The notes: generated from the sequence alone by a model not told the origin. Counted from the first letter of the stretch, positions 43,946 to 55,543 are shown. The stretch: 64,000 nt of DNA from Paragorgia papillata (GCA_035771165.1 JAWNZC010000369.1:434001-498000); one strand, 5' to 3'. Numbers and translations are program-made.

Positions 43946-45351
43946 AAATAGATTCCATTTTTTTGTTGTCTTTTCAACTAGTTATACATGTAGAATGTAG
44001 ATGTACAGAGGACGTCATGCACAACGTGGTAAGAACATCAGTGACCCACTCGACTGCTTCTCGTGGGCCACTTTTTTGTTCTTACCACGTTGTGACATCA
44101 TCTGTGCATCTATAACTGAACAGAAAACGGCAAAATGGAATATAAAACAGACAAAAAATGCTTACTCAGCATTTTTCAAACGTTTAGTATGCCATATTAC
44201 CGTAATGAATAAGCGAAAGTTGTCAGTCCAATAGTTTTTTTGTCCACCCTTTGAACACAATGTTGAATTTTCGGATTTTAAAAATTCATATTTTCCACTA
44301 TGCGTGACGTCATTATTTACCACCCCACCCCCATATTTGACCAAACTGCAGGGTGAAAATGCGGGAACTTTTTATTTTTCAACTTCTCAAACGATTAGTT
44401 TCTAAAACTCACCTAGTTCACTTAGTCACCAAGGGTGTGCTACAAAACATGTTTTTTAGACGCTTTACAGCTTACGGCCGATGGCCTACTAGTAGCTCGG
44501 CCAATCAGAAAGCCGGATTTGTAATAGACCACTAGTTGGTTGATAATAAATATATATATATATATATATATACGTTTGGATCTTCCAATTCGTGAATTAA
44601 CACTTTCCGGCGGTCGGTGGATTCTCCCTGTGACGAGTAAAACAGTCTGCCGTTAGATCAGAGTAAAGTAAGACTTATGAGTCTGAGTGCAGCTAGAAAA
44701 AGTCAAGTCTTGTCTAACTACTTACCATGCTATAAGTTCCTGCCCAAGACCGGGTACCAAGTTCATGATGAGAAAAACATGAAAAAAGAATAAAGAAAAG
44801 GGCAAAGCGCTGCAAAAGAGACACAACATGGTTTGGATTATTTTTAGTCAGTTTTCTTCAGTTCAGAAGGCAACCTTGATACAAGGGAAAATGTCAAATA
44901 AAACGTTTGAAAAACTTAATACTACTTAAAAAACTACTATTTACAAGTGTAAAAATTCTCGCTATTTAGCTATAGGCTTACTCATTTTGTCAACTACTTA
45001 CAATTGTAAACCGTAAAATCATTTACTTAGCTAATTTTACATACAAGTCCGCATTACATGGAAGAATTCCTACAACATTACCAAACTACCCTATACGGGT
45101 ACTTATACTTAAGCGATAGCATATACAAGAAAAGGATTGGACAAAAAAACTGGATTGGAAAAATCATTTACATGCAGCTTTTCCATATTTGATTTGAGAT
45201 ATTTAGACTTATATACGTGATATATATTCAAATGAGCCCTGATATAACTAAGACGTCATAAGGTTTACACAACATTTTAACGTATTCGAAAATTGTGTAT
45301 ATCTTGAAGATTATTAAAAGAAGACAAAAATAGTCCAATGTGCGTTTAACT
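43946..45351. other. Junction between duplication units, with a hairpin and a (TA)n run
   Basis: A hairpin at about 44000-44110 pairs AACGTGGTAAGAAC with GTTCTTACCACGTT. A TA run lies at about 44551-44571. From 44816 the sequence copies 20397 onward and leads into the 3' side of gene C. No gene seen. Confidence 0.6.
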
Positions 45352-46937
45352 TTAATGGGACCCGTATCCACAATTGTCGTAAGACGAGAACGACTGAAAC
45401 ATCTCTTCATTTCTCCATTCTATTTCAACATCTAGCCAGTGCTGTTCCTTTGCTTCGGCAATCTTTTTTCTCAACGACTGTCTCGACTGCACAATCTGAT
45501 GCAGTAGCCAACACACTTTGGACAACTTTGAGAGACTTGAGCCGTCGAGAAAATCCAAAACCAAAAGTATGACTTCAATCGGCATTTGCAAAAATACAGG
45601 AGCTTGGTGGTTCTCTTGTAGAACCTGTTGAATTAATTCTCTTCGGTCGTTTTGAAGTTTTTTCCATCCTTTGCTCCACGTTTGCTTGCAGTTATCACTG
45701 GGCTCGTAGCCTTTGATGGCAGGTCCAGATGGTCTGATGTATTCCAAAATAGGCAATCTTAGAAAGTTACGTTTACGCGCGTTGTAAAATGGTGAAATGT
45801 TTATTTCATCATGCAACAAATGATATGATCGAGAAGCATGCGGAGCTTTCTTAGACCTGCGCCGATAAGGTTGTAATTTGTGAATGAGTTTCAAAAGGCT
45901 GCAGCTATTTTCATTTGTTTCCTCGTCATTCGTTGCAGGTGGTACACCTTCCTTGTCCTCACCATCATCCTTCGAATGGCCGCAATGAATTTCAGTATTG
46001 TTTCCGACTTGATCGTTGATGGAGTTAGGGTTAGGTTCGGTGCTGTCGTCACCTTCTAAAGTAAATCTTTCAAATAATTCCTGTAAACAAAAAGACTCTT
46101 CTTCAGATCTCTGTTCTGATTCCTCTGGTGATATCTCTGGATCCCACCACTCGTTGATGTACTTCGTGGACATTTTGGAAGCCTGAACCTGCTTACCAGG
46201 AGTTCCGGCCAAACATTGATCGACCAGCTCGAGTGTTTCCTCAAACTGTCTTGCTATCGCTTTCATCATGCTCTGGACTTCGCTTCGAATGTGATTTGGA
46301 ACGTTGACAAACACGGCTTGAATTTTATCATACTTTACAAGCAACCATACGATCTGCGGGTGAATCAGATGGGTAATTCTCGACACATTTTCCCACCAAT
46401 TGTAAACAATCTTTTGTCTGGTTCCATCGTTGAACTTTACCACCCATCCTTCCCGTTGCCGTGACATTGTTGGCAGTGCACCCGAGAAGAGTGGTGGATC
46501 AGTGCATGAGGCTGACCCGTTGCCCAAGACTGCTCCACCACAATACCAGGATACCTCTGAATAAGGACCAGTGATTCGTGGTGTCACCATGGAGAACCCA
46601 GCAATCTTACAATAGCGCAATACTTCATCGTAGGACAACTCATGACCATCCTCATCTGTGACTGCAAGCAGAACAAGGCCTTGGAAAGGGTAGTTTACAA
46701 TAACTGTATTCACCTTGTAAATAATCTCAAAAAGGTAAGTGTACCCCGTTAAGAAACTGGTAGTATTGCAGTGGTCTTCAATCCAATGCTTGGCCCACAT
46801 AGCTTGCTCTGAATGCATCCTGCGCCTTGTTGTAACCTTCACTTCGTTGTTCCACCGAAATGCAATGCCAAGTGATCCATCGAACTTAACAGTAGCTTCC
46901 ACTACTTCTTGGGGATTAGGTTCATCTGCACCTAAAT
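45352..46937 (-). CDS. Gene C, second coding exon: RNA ligase core, acidic linker and F-box
   Basis: The acceptor TTCTTGTGTAG|AT at 46938 joins the donor at 53554 in phase 1, giving a 1177-residue product. Lys667 sits in motif I, here KFDGS where gene B has KLDGS. Motif III YLFEIIYKVN, motif IV EGWVVKFNDG and motif V RQKIVYNWW are kept. The acidic linker is about 20 residues longer than in gene B (KMSTKYINEWWDPEISPEES). The F-box near the C terminus (MPIEVILLVLDFLDGSSL) is intact, and the tail lacks the Asp run seen in B. The stop is at 45354-45352. The reading frame is clean, so the gene is probably functional. The flanking DNA duplicates the gene B locus. Confidence 0.9.
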
Positions 46938-47254
46938 CTACACAAGAAGACACGCATATGATATATTATGATAAAACTGTACCAGTGCATAAACAAAGAT
47001 ACGTATATTAAGAAGAAGAAAGACGTACTGTATGAACATAGGAAAGTTAAAAACACACGAGAGATCCCTCCAAACTAACCCTGTAAAATTCTACCCAAGT
47101 TTGCAATTTCAACCTATACATAGTATTTTTAAATTATTTAATAGTTGAGTCGGTTTCCTTTGTTTTTGGTAGGGATGTATCTATGATAAATACCTGCATG
47201 GTAAGAGGTATATCTATGATAAATACCTGGTAAGAGGTATATATATATATATAT

Positions 47255-47355
47255 ACTATTTACAGAATGAGTGGCCGTTCTGTATCGGGGTACACAGACA
47301 CGAGGCGAAGCCGAGTACCTGTATCCCGCGATACAGAACGGCCACGAATTCTGTA
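47255..47355. repeat. Hairpin with a GAGGCGAAGCCGAG loop
   Basis: GTGGCCGTTCTGTATCG pairs with CGATACAGAACGGCCAC around ACACGAGGCGAAGCCGAGTA. The same loop with different arms is at 23217-23300. Confidence 0.85.
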
Positions 47356-47610
47356 AATGACTTCTAAAACTCTCAATAGCTTGTTTTAAAACGAGAAGTC
47401 CTCTTTAAAATATAGGGAAAGTTAAGAAAAATTAACTATTTATTTGCGAGTTAAAATCAGTGCAATTCCAATAAGGTGTGGTAAGTATTAAATTTTGTCG
47501 AGCTTGAATTCCGAAGTTTAAAAACTGTTTAGCATTGCAGATTCACAGATAAGATACTTCGCTTCGTGTGGTGTTGATTCGAGTAGGGTTGATCGCGTCT
47601 TGCTAGTACA

Positions 47611-49175
47611 ATGAAGCGGTTTAGAGGGGCAAAAAGCGAAGAAGAACGACGAATGATGGAAGCAATAGTTCCGCCAAACACTCGATACTCAACGAAATGG
47701 GCTTATAACATCTTTGAAGAGTGGAAGATGAACAGAAAAAATACGGCGGTAATTAATGAGCCAAGTACGTTGGGTTTGGATAATAAATGCCAGTTGCAAG
47801 ATCTAAGTACTAAGGTAGAAGATTTGGAAGTGGAGTCGCTTAGTTTTTGGCTTGCGAAATTTGTACAAGAAGTAGCGAAAAAGAATGGTGAACGGTACCC
47901 ACCACGGACTTTATATTGCATCATATGTGGTATAAATCGACACTTGGCAGAATTGAGGCCCAAGGATAGTGTTAATTTAGTGGACAAAACTGATCGAAGG
48001 TAAGTTTGAATTTCTTTAATAAATAACATCGCCAATTAATGTGATTAATTCAGCAGTGGAATTCTGTTATAGGCTGAGTTTGTTTCGCAAGGTGTTAGAC
48101 GCAGAGATGAGAGAAGGCACGAGGGAAGGACTGTCGACGAAATGCAAAAAGCCCGAAAGACGCGAGATAACGGCTGAAGAAGAGGAGATTATGTGGGCCA
48201 AAGGCGTTTTGGGGACCGAAACAGCTGAGTGTCTTTTACATACAGTATATTTCCATAATGGTAAAATGTTCGGTTTACGAGCTGCCGAACATCGCCAATT
48301 GCAGTTTCGTAATATTCGAGTTGAAAATAATCATGTTGTGTTTGATGAAAGTTAAAGTAAGACTTTCCATGGTGGATTGAATGATTTGAAATATCAACCA
48401 CGTGTGGTTAGACATTTCTGTCACAAACCAGGGGTTGAACATATAGCAGATGTTTGGTGTATATCTATAAGATGTATTTGAGCAAAATCCAGAAACTAGC
48501 AGAGAACATAGAAGCATTTTACTTCCGACCGCATAGAAACTCCAAAGTGTTTGATTATGAGAGTGTAGCTGTTGGCATTAATACATTGAATAAGATTTTG
48601 CCTGAAAAACTATGCGCAAGAGCGGGATTAACATAGCCTGCGTGCAGACGTTCACTCCCCCACCCGGGGGGGGGGAGTGAACGTCTGCACGCAGGCTAGA
48701 TTAACAAGGAAGACGGCACACTCATTAAGGGTAACTTGTGCAACTAACCTTTTTCAGAGTGGGCAGAGGAGAAGATTATTCGTGAAAGGACGGGTCATAA
48801 ATCTGATGCACTTCTACGTTATGAGCATCCGACAGAGAAGCAGTTGGAAAAGGCCAGTACTGCTTTAGGCCCCGTAAATTCGTACGAGTCTGAATTATCT
48901 ACCGATATTGAAGTAAATGAAAGTATTTTTTGGAATGAATTGGAAGTGACCGATGAGATTCTGAGTCAAATCGAGATACCTGAATTAGGGGATGAATATG
49001 TTTCGAGTTTGTTTAATGACGATAATTCGGATGATCTTCTTTGTGAAATAGCTATATGGCTGAGGAAAACAAGGAAAGCAAGGATCATTCGAATACAGAT
49101 AATAACTCGAATGTTATGGTGAATCCTATTTTCAATAATTGTACGGTGAATTTAACTGTTAACATGTGTCCAAAA
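47611..49175 (+). pseudogene. Crypton-like tyrosine recombinase (DUF3504 type), decayed
   Basis: Exon 1 (47611-47999) has VESLSFWLAKFVQEV and YPPRTLYCIICGINRHL. A 73-bp intron (GTAAGT...GTTATAG, 48000-48072) joins in frame to LSLFRKVLDAEM, then EEEEIMWAKGVLG and GKMFGLRAAEHRQLQ. These are the core-binding and first catalytic blocks of Crypton recombinases. A stop after VVFDES, a frameshift near 48455, a 65-bp insertion at 48634 and a shift near 48765 break the rest. HSLRVTCATNLFQSG (HxxR box), RERTGHKSDALLRYEH (GH and tyrosine) and a C-terminal NNCTVNLTVNMCPKQ region remain readable. Cryptons are DNA transposons that use a tyrosine recombinase without RT. The copy is dead but retains the intron. 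Confidence 0.82.
48634..48698. mobile_element. 65-bp hairpin mini-transposon with an 8-bp target duplication
   Basis: TAGCCTGCGTGCAGACGTTC and its inverse surround a short G/C core. GATTAACA is duplicated (48626-48633 and 48699-48706), which fits hAT. The restored reading of the flanks would be AGLTRKTAHSLR, so the insertion is exact. The ends match the element at 38439-39913. Confidence 0.85.
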
Positions 49176-49499
49176 CAGTAATGGTCGAGTTGTGTGTAAT
49201 CTAGTGTGCGTAATTTTGTTGACGTGAAATTGAATAAAGAATTTAATTCATGATTTTTTACTTTGATTTACAGTAAATTCGTAAAGAGTGGGGAAGTGTG
49301 TGGATGGTGTAAATCTGATACAGAACTGATTAATAAAACATGTCGAGTTCTGTATCAGATTTACAGGTACTGATGTTTTATTGATTAGTTCTGCACCGGG
49401 GTAAACAGACATTGATTAAACCTTAATTTCTTTTGAATTTTCCTCATGAATTATCAATGAGTTTTAGAAATATATATATATATACCTCTTACCAGTATA

Positions 49500-49992
49500 C
49501 AGATACATCCCGTGAATAAATAAGAATTTGCAATAAGCAATATCATTGCCCAATGCAACGGGACCTTGCCTAAACCATCTCGAGTAGAGTACACTGGTAG
49601 CGCCCCCAATCGAGAAGTAGAGACAAGCGTTGGCCTATCTTGGAGTAGGTTACGCTGAACCCGCTTGTAACGGCAGCGCCCTAATCGAGAGGCAAACTTT
49701 CATTGTGTAACTGGTCTGTTATCTCTCTCAAGAATTTATTACAGTTTGCCTAGAACATAAAATGTGGGACTGATACTAAATCAATGCGTATGTCTACACT
49801 GTTGTTGTTTTTATATAGACAACTATCTAATAAAAGTTTACTGCGTGAATTTGCATTAGATCATGCAATGGTATAATCATTGAACCGATCATATCCAATT
49901 GTTATTTAAAACAAAACAATCTGTCTTACTTTTGCATAAAAGATCGCGTGAAGTACTTGTGATGCATTTACACTGAATGAGGTTTAGATCTA
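49500..49992. other. Intron DNA with no feature recognised
   Basis: AT-rich; 49560-49700 contains weak repeats of GAGTAG..CGCTG type. No ORF or known element. Confidence 0.5.
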
Positions 49993-50318
49993 CAGTGTGC
50001 ATAAAAAAAACCGGAACCCTTAGCAAATTAATTAGTATATATATTCTTTTAAAACAACCTATTGTAGTAGTTTGAAAGCCCTAAAAGCGCTGCGTTATAA
50101 ATTAATCAGCACATAAGTTAAATAGGAAGAGAAAAAGCTTTTAAATACTTTCACCATGCATACACTTCAAATTATCTTAATTTCCCAGGTGTATAAGACC
50201 GTGTTTTTTACGCATCCGTGGCTCAGAGGTGTTTATGGGCTTTCAAACTAGTACAATAGGTTGTTTGAACAGAATACTAATTCATTTTCTAAGGGTTCCG
50301 TTTTTTTTATACCCACTG
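49993..50318. mobile_element. 326-bp Tc1/mariner-type MITE
   Basis: CAGTGTGCATAAAAAAAACC at the left and GGTTCCGTTTTTTTTATACC...CACTG at the right, with roughly 90-bp arms (CAACCTATTGTA/TACAATAGGTTG) and TA on both sides. Poly-A/T-rich CAGT ends and TA targets are typical of Tc1/mariner. Confidence 0.8.
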
Positions 50319-50446
50319 TATAAATGGCGATGCATTTCAAATAAAGATAGTTACCGTAAAAAATTGTCAGCCTTTACACACACGATGCATGGCCACATTT
50401 GGTAATTGATGTATTTAGAAAACCTCTTCAACTATTAAATAAGTAA

Positions 50447-50535
50447 GTTATATACCTCGGATGTCGGCTTTATGCCAGATACATTCCCTCGGGGTATGTA
50501 TCTGGCATGCATAAAGCCCTCCTGCGCGGTTTATA
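50447..50535. repeat. Hairpin, CCCTCGGGG centre
   Basis: GGCTTTATGCCAGATACATT pairs with GTATGTATCTGGCATGCATAAAGCC-type sequence (18-20 bp of stem). Another arm-different hairpin of the same general design. Confidence 0.75.
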
Positions 50536-50632
50536 AATAGTACATATATATATATACAAACGAGCACGTGTGATTTTGTTCACGGAATGTCAGAAAGTGC
50601 TCAATACCATAAAGGTAGAGCGAATATAGTAT

Positions 50633-51359
50633 AGTTTAAGTGGGCTTACCTCAAAATGTTGAGTGTCGCAACTGTCAGTTTCACGCGGGGCGATCTTCAG
50701 GCGACTGAGTAGTTTCGATTTGTGGGCCGCTTAAATGGTTTTGGTCAAAAGGTGGGCGTGTGGGCGGTGAAACAATGAATGCATTCCTCAAATGGTTTTG
50801 GTCGAAAGGTGGGCGTGTGGGCGGTGGTTCCTCAAATTCCTTTCCTTGTTTTGATTGTTGTTTAGATTGTTGATATTAAATTTATTTTTCTGCCTGCATG
50901 TCGAAATGATTTCTGATCTTTTATTGAGTAAAAAGTGTTTGTCTGCTTTCATGATACAAAGTTTCTCTTCCAAACATAAATTGCCTCTCAGGAGGATCAG
51001 GCAGATGCAATTTATGTTTGGAAGAGAAACTTTGTATCATGAAAGCAGACAAACACTTTTTACTCAGTAAAAGATCAGAAATCATTTCGACATGCAGGCA
51101 TAAAAATAAATTTAATATCAACAATCTAAACAACAATCAAAACAAGGAAAGGAATTTGAGGAACCCACCGCCCACACGCCCACCTTTCGACCAAAACCAT
51201 TTGAGGAATGCATTCATGGTTTCACCGCCCACACACCCACCTTTTCACAAAAACCATTTAAGCGGCCCACGAATCGAAACTGCTCAGTCGCCTGAAGATC
51301 GCCCCGCGTGAAACTGACAGTTGCGACACTCAACATTTTGAGGTAAGCCCACTTAAACT
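50633..51359. repeat. 727-bp near-perfect palindrome
   Basis: Arms of about 352 bp (50633-50984 and 51007-51359) surround a 22-nt spacer, with only scattered mismatches. Each arm contains the same open frame in opposite directions (50973-50788 minus and 51018-51311 plus, starting MEEKLCIMKADKHFLL). The frame has no domain I recognise. Target duplication was not identified. A transcript through it would fold into a long double-stranded RNA. Confidence 0.9.
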
Positions 51360-52560
51360 TTTATATATATATGAGCATGAGCTCATAGCCAACGAGGCGC
51401 TTCGCCGAGTAGATAATGGGCAGTACTACATGATAACACATGAATGTATTATAAGAACAACAAAGTGGCGTACACACATTTTTATGGTGAGTTCTAAGGG
51501 TGCTGGGACTTTTGTTTTGGGCCTGTTGCCTTAAAACCGTCTAGTCTAGACCCACTACATCGAGGATAAAAGCAGTGAAACATTCCAAGATCACTAGAAA
51601 TGCCGAGTTGGTCAGATCGACGACTTCAGAACAACAGACACAACAGTTTATTTAATATAACGCGCTACGTCTGAAATTTAATAATATAATATGAGCACAA
51701 CTTCTCTACGTCTCAATCGTCACAACGGACAACGTCTCTGTGTCAGGGTGATACATCTAGTTTCAAGAGCATCAAGATAAAATCGATCTCCTTCGACAAG
51801 AATCTGATCTACGGTGGAAGCGGTCCAGTGTTCGGAAAATCGGCAAACTCTGAGCAGTGAGCACATAACAACGCTGAAAAACTCATAAAAGAACATTGTC
51901 TTCTTCCACTGAATCGTTCGTGACCTTGATGAATGCTTCCAGCAACAAATAAGTTTGAATTTGGCATGATTTATAGTTTGCGAATACGAACACTACTAAT
52001 ACCTTGAAGTTGAAGCACGAAGCAGCCAGCAAGGTTTTCCCTTGACAGTAAACTGACTTGGAGTTCAAAACAGTCTCGGAAATGTGTTTGAGAGCTCCTA
52101 GATTTTAAAAAAGCGTTGGAAATATCGTATATAACGACTTAAACAGCTCAGGAAAGTGAAAAGGTTAGTCAGCTGTTCTTTACTTTATATTGATATAAAA
52201 GAGTTAGCATTTAAAAAGTTATCAAAAAGCCGAAAACGTTCGGATCGGAAAAATTACACTTTGTTGATTTACGGTCTTTTATAGCATACAAATAACATAG
52301 TTTCCATTCATAATGCTTTATTTCTTTAGAAAATATATTTTACTTGTTACTACATTAATAAATATACGTATGTTTACGACTTGTATTTGGTTTAACAAAA
52401 TATTATTGTCAACTCGGTAATAAGTAAGGTTTTGTAAAGCTCTCAACTGCCTTTTTCAGTAGCTTTTTTCCTGTTAAATTCGTAATTTTTCTATTCTGTT
52501 TATGTGTTATTTGTTGACTGTTAGTTTTCACTCAGTTCAGTATTTTCGCTGCATGCTGAG
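51360..52560. other. Intron DNA, no gene recognised
   Basis: Starts with a short (TA)n and CAACGAGGCGCTTCGCCGAG, a variant of the hairpin centre. The remainder has no open frame or repeat that I can name. Confidence 0.5.
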
Positions 52561-52830
52561 TACACTGACTGAAAAACTCATAGTCAGCAGAAGCTAAAAT
52601 TAATACTGCGCACTTCTGAACTAGAAAAAATTTGTTTAAATTAGTATAATATATGTATTTGACAATAGAAGATATGGATATATTGTATAAACTAACAAAT
52701 AGAATGAAATTTTTCTTTTGGCAGATATTAAGTAAAATATGAAATCTATAAATCACTTGACTTTGCAATTTTCTTACAGATATAGTATTATTTATGTAAA
52801 GTTTCTAATTATAATAAAGATTTTCGCTAA
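52561..52830. repeat. Intronic segment shared with genes A and B
   Basis: Matches 25733-25982 and 2440-3085 and ends at CTAA, a mutated form of the TTAA target. Confidence 0.75.
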
Positions 52831-53517
52831 AGTGGTTCTCTGTTGTAAATATTGTCTGTAATGTTTCTGCATAATCCTAAATATAGAGAATAATACATGG
52901 ATGTGCGGAAATATGAAATTTATTTCGAGTGTTGACCAGGATATCTCACGAGTGAGCGAAGCGAACGAGTGACATATCCTGTTCAACACGAGAAATAAAT
53001 TTCATATTTCCAAGCATCCATGTATTGTTCTGTTTATTATATAAAAAAATTGTCCTATTGCCTTGCAAAAATTGCATTAAACTATAATGCTGATTCAGCA
53101 ATAATCGTCACATGTGCGATTATCATAAATAATCGCACATGTGAGATTATCACTTTTATTAGTGGCGGAAAAATCAATAAAACACTCTATTTTATATAAT
53201 AAATTATGGTACTTGTTAATTGTATTTTTTTGGAGCGCCGCCAATAAATTGGCCGTGTTTGAGAAGAATGATTTGAGGAGAACTTATGACATCATAGACT
53301 CAACAAAAACAAAAGATCATTGTTGTTGTCAACAAAACTTAGGTTATTGTTGTTATTGAGTCTATGACATCATAAGCTTGCTCGACTCATTCTTCTCAAG
53401 CTCATCCACTTTAATGGCGGCTCTCCAAAATACAAACTTCACACGTAAAATATCACCTTTTCTTCAACGAATTTTGAAATGAAACTTTGCCAACAATATT
53501 TTCATCAGAGAACCACT
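52831..53517. mobile_element. TTAA-target transposon, 687-bp copy in gene C
   Basis: Ends AGTGGTTCTCTG and CAGAGAACCACT. It shares its terminal parts and the inner hairpin (53245-53395) with the gene B copy at 25983-31074 but lacks the nested elements. An AT-rich hairpin at about 52918-53020 (GAGTGAGCGAAGCGAACGAG centre) is specific to this copy. Confidence 0.8.
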
Positions 53518-53553
53518 TTTAAAAAGATTTAAAAAATCTTCAAAAAATTTTAC

Positions 53554-55501
53554 CTTCAAAAAAGCGAACAAACGGTTTTGTTACAATGGTTTTTGACTCC
53601 AGATGAAGAACAAGACCTCGGCAAAGTCGAACTATCGGATGATCAAAAGAAGATGAACCATAATAATTGAAGATTTCCAAGTTGGTGGATGGATCAATCG
53701 TTCTTTCAACTTCATCAAGCTTGACTAGTTCGTTAATTTGTGAGTACAGTTCATCAAAAGAATAGTTAACCGTTGGATGATTCTGAGGGGAGTGTGTACT
53801 CTGAGTGATGTCTTCTCTAAGGGGTGCGTGTACTCTGAGTGACCGTTTCTCTTCTTTGCCATTAGACTCTGTAATTTGCATGATATCTGCAGCCAGATCA
53901 TCTTTAGTATAGGGACAACAAGTTCTTTCAACATGATCAAGTGTTTCATCCATATCTGGTGTTACTTTGTCATGGCGTGGAAAAAGACAATTCCAAGAAC
54001 CACGGCGGTGGTTCCACTCACACTCGATAATTTGACCATAATTTCCACACTCTGGATAATATTCCATGCCATCACCAAAAGAGGTGCAGTGTCGTCTTCC
54101 TGAAATCAGATCTTTGTAAGCAATATTGCAGCAAATTAACTCTTCAGATTGCCAAGTAAATAACAAGGGATCAAGGCCAAAGGTGTAGGGTGTTTCTGGG
54201 GTGAAAACCAAACCATTGTATGGATAGAAAATATTGCTCATGGGAGAGCTTAGGCAGGCAAATATTGTATCAGGAGTGGATTGGCGGTGCTCCTTAATAA
54301 CAACATTTACTTTAAGCTTCTCTGTGCTATTTTCTTCTTCAGGAACACTAGCACTTGTGTGAATTGCACCAGATGCCAGCTTCAACACAGATACTATATC
54401 TTTGCTAATAGAAAGCTGACTAAGCATTTCATATCGCTCACTAAATGGCCATTTCCACATCACCTGACCAGACATAGCAAGTACATCAAATATAATGAAG
54501 ACATTTGTCTCCAGATGAGTAATGTTGTCAGGGTGATTGACATCTGAAAAGGAAGTAGATGGCATGAGTTCTCCGTCTAGTACGGTATTGGCGGGTAATT
54601 CAGTTCCCTCGTCAATGAGACAGGGGTAAACTTCATTCTTTCTGTTAATCAAAAAAGTTTCTTCGTGGATTTTCACCAGTAAGAAACGCACACCATTTGC
54701 TTTTAAGGTCACATGGTATCTGGTTGGATTAGCAACCCACATGACATCTCGATTGCAATGAACAAAAGAAGCTGGTAGTGAAAAATCAAACCGAGTGACA
54801 TTCAAAATCGAAAGTAGCAAATTGTGAATATCATTTATCTTTACAGAATCAGCAAGAAGATAGCGAACGTTGTTTGGGCAATAAATAACAGGGTTGTCAT
54901 CTGTGAAGAATTGTCTTAATTTTTTGCTAGTTGCATGTAGTTTGTCTAGTTCTAACAGCATCAGGCTTGATAGATTATATCTGGACACTGAGTACAGCAT
55001 GTTCATTTTCTTATAGTAATTAAAGACATCATTAGATTTCCTACGCCAGTTGTTAAGATAACTATAGGCTGAACCACGAAATATGTCTCTTGTTTCTCCT
55101 CGTTTCTCCCAGTGCTCTTGTAATTCTGTGGGGTCAACATCCATCACAAATGCTCGAGACATGTCAAAGCCATATTTCTTAGCCTGTGAGGTTATATACT
55201 GTGCATCACCCAAATCCTTCACACAATCTAAAATCAATATACCATGCGTTGTTGAAGCTTTGAAAGCATCAAATGTTTCGTTGATCAATTTGTGGCAGAA
55301 TGCTTTGACTATTTTCATATCGGGTTCTTGCCATGGACTCAAAATTTCTTTCTCACGAAGTTTTTCCCCAGTTGATAGAAACATGATTTCTGTAAAAGGC
55401 TCAAGAGCAGGGTGATTAGCTGCTGCCTTGCCACCACTTGTCTTGCCACCACCACTTGGACCAAGGAGAATAAAAATCAGCTTTTTGTTGCTACTTTCCA
55501 T
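53554..55501 (-). CDS. Gene C, first coding exon: kinase-like, capping-like and N-terminal RNA ligase domains
   Basis: 649 codons plus one base, from ATG 55501 (in-frame TGA upstream) to GAAG|GTAAAA. It is nearly identical to gene B by eye. Walker A is GPSGGGKT (14-21), capping motif I KANGVR (Lys267), motif III LDGEL (unlike gene B), IIIa IIFDVLA, IV YNGLVFTP, V LLFTWQ and VI FPRHDK. The upstream Rnl1 segment (FDELYSQINELVKL...LCRGLVL...KPFVRFFE) completes the exon. Three residues are missing beside CTSFGDGM compared with gene B, and RIIECEW reads QIIECEW. The frame is intact. I infer that the kinase-like domain binds a nucleotide, since the P-loop and the STGEKLRE block are complete; its substrate is unknown. 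Confidence 0.9.
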
Positions 55502-55543
55502 TTTGTTTTGCAATCAGACAGGTATTTAAAGTTGGCTCTAAAT
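55502..55543 (-). other. Gene C, 5' UTR part of the first coding exon and acceptor
   Basis: The same AATTTCTTTAG|ATTTAGAGCC acceptor as in gene B, AG at 55545-55544, with in-frame stops before the ATG. Confidence 0.65.

Larger units (their letters stand above)
46938..53553 (-). other. Gene C, 6.6-kb intron interrupting the ligase domain
   Basis: Same donor, acceptor and phase as in gene B. It contains a Crypton relic, MITEs, a long palindrome and the short form of the TTAA-target transposon. Confidence 0.85.
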
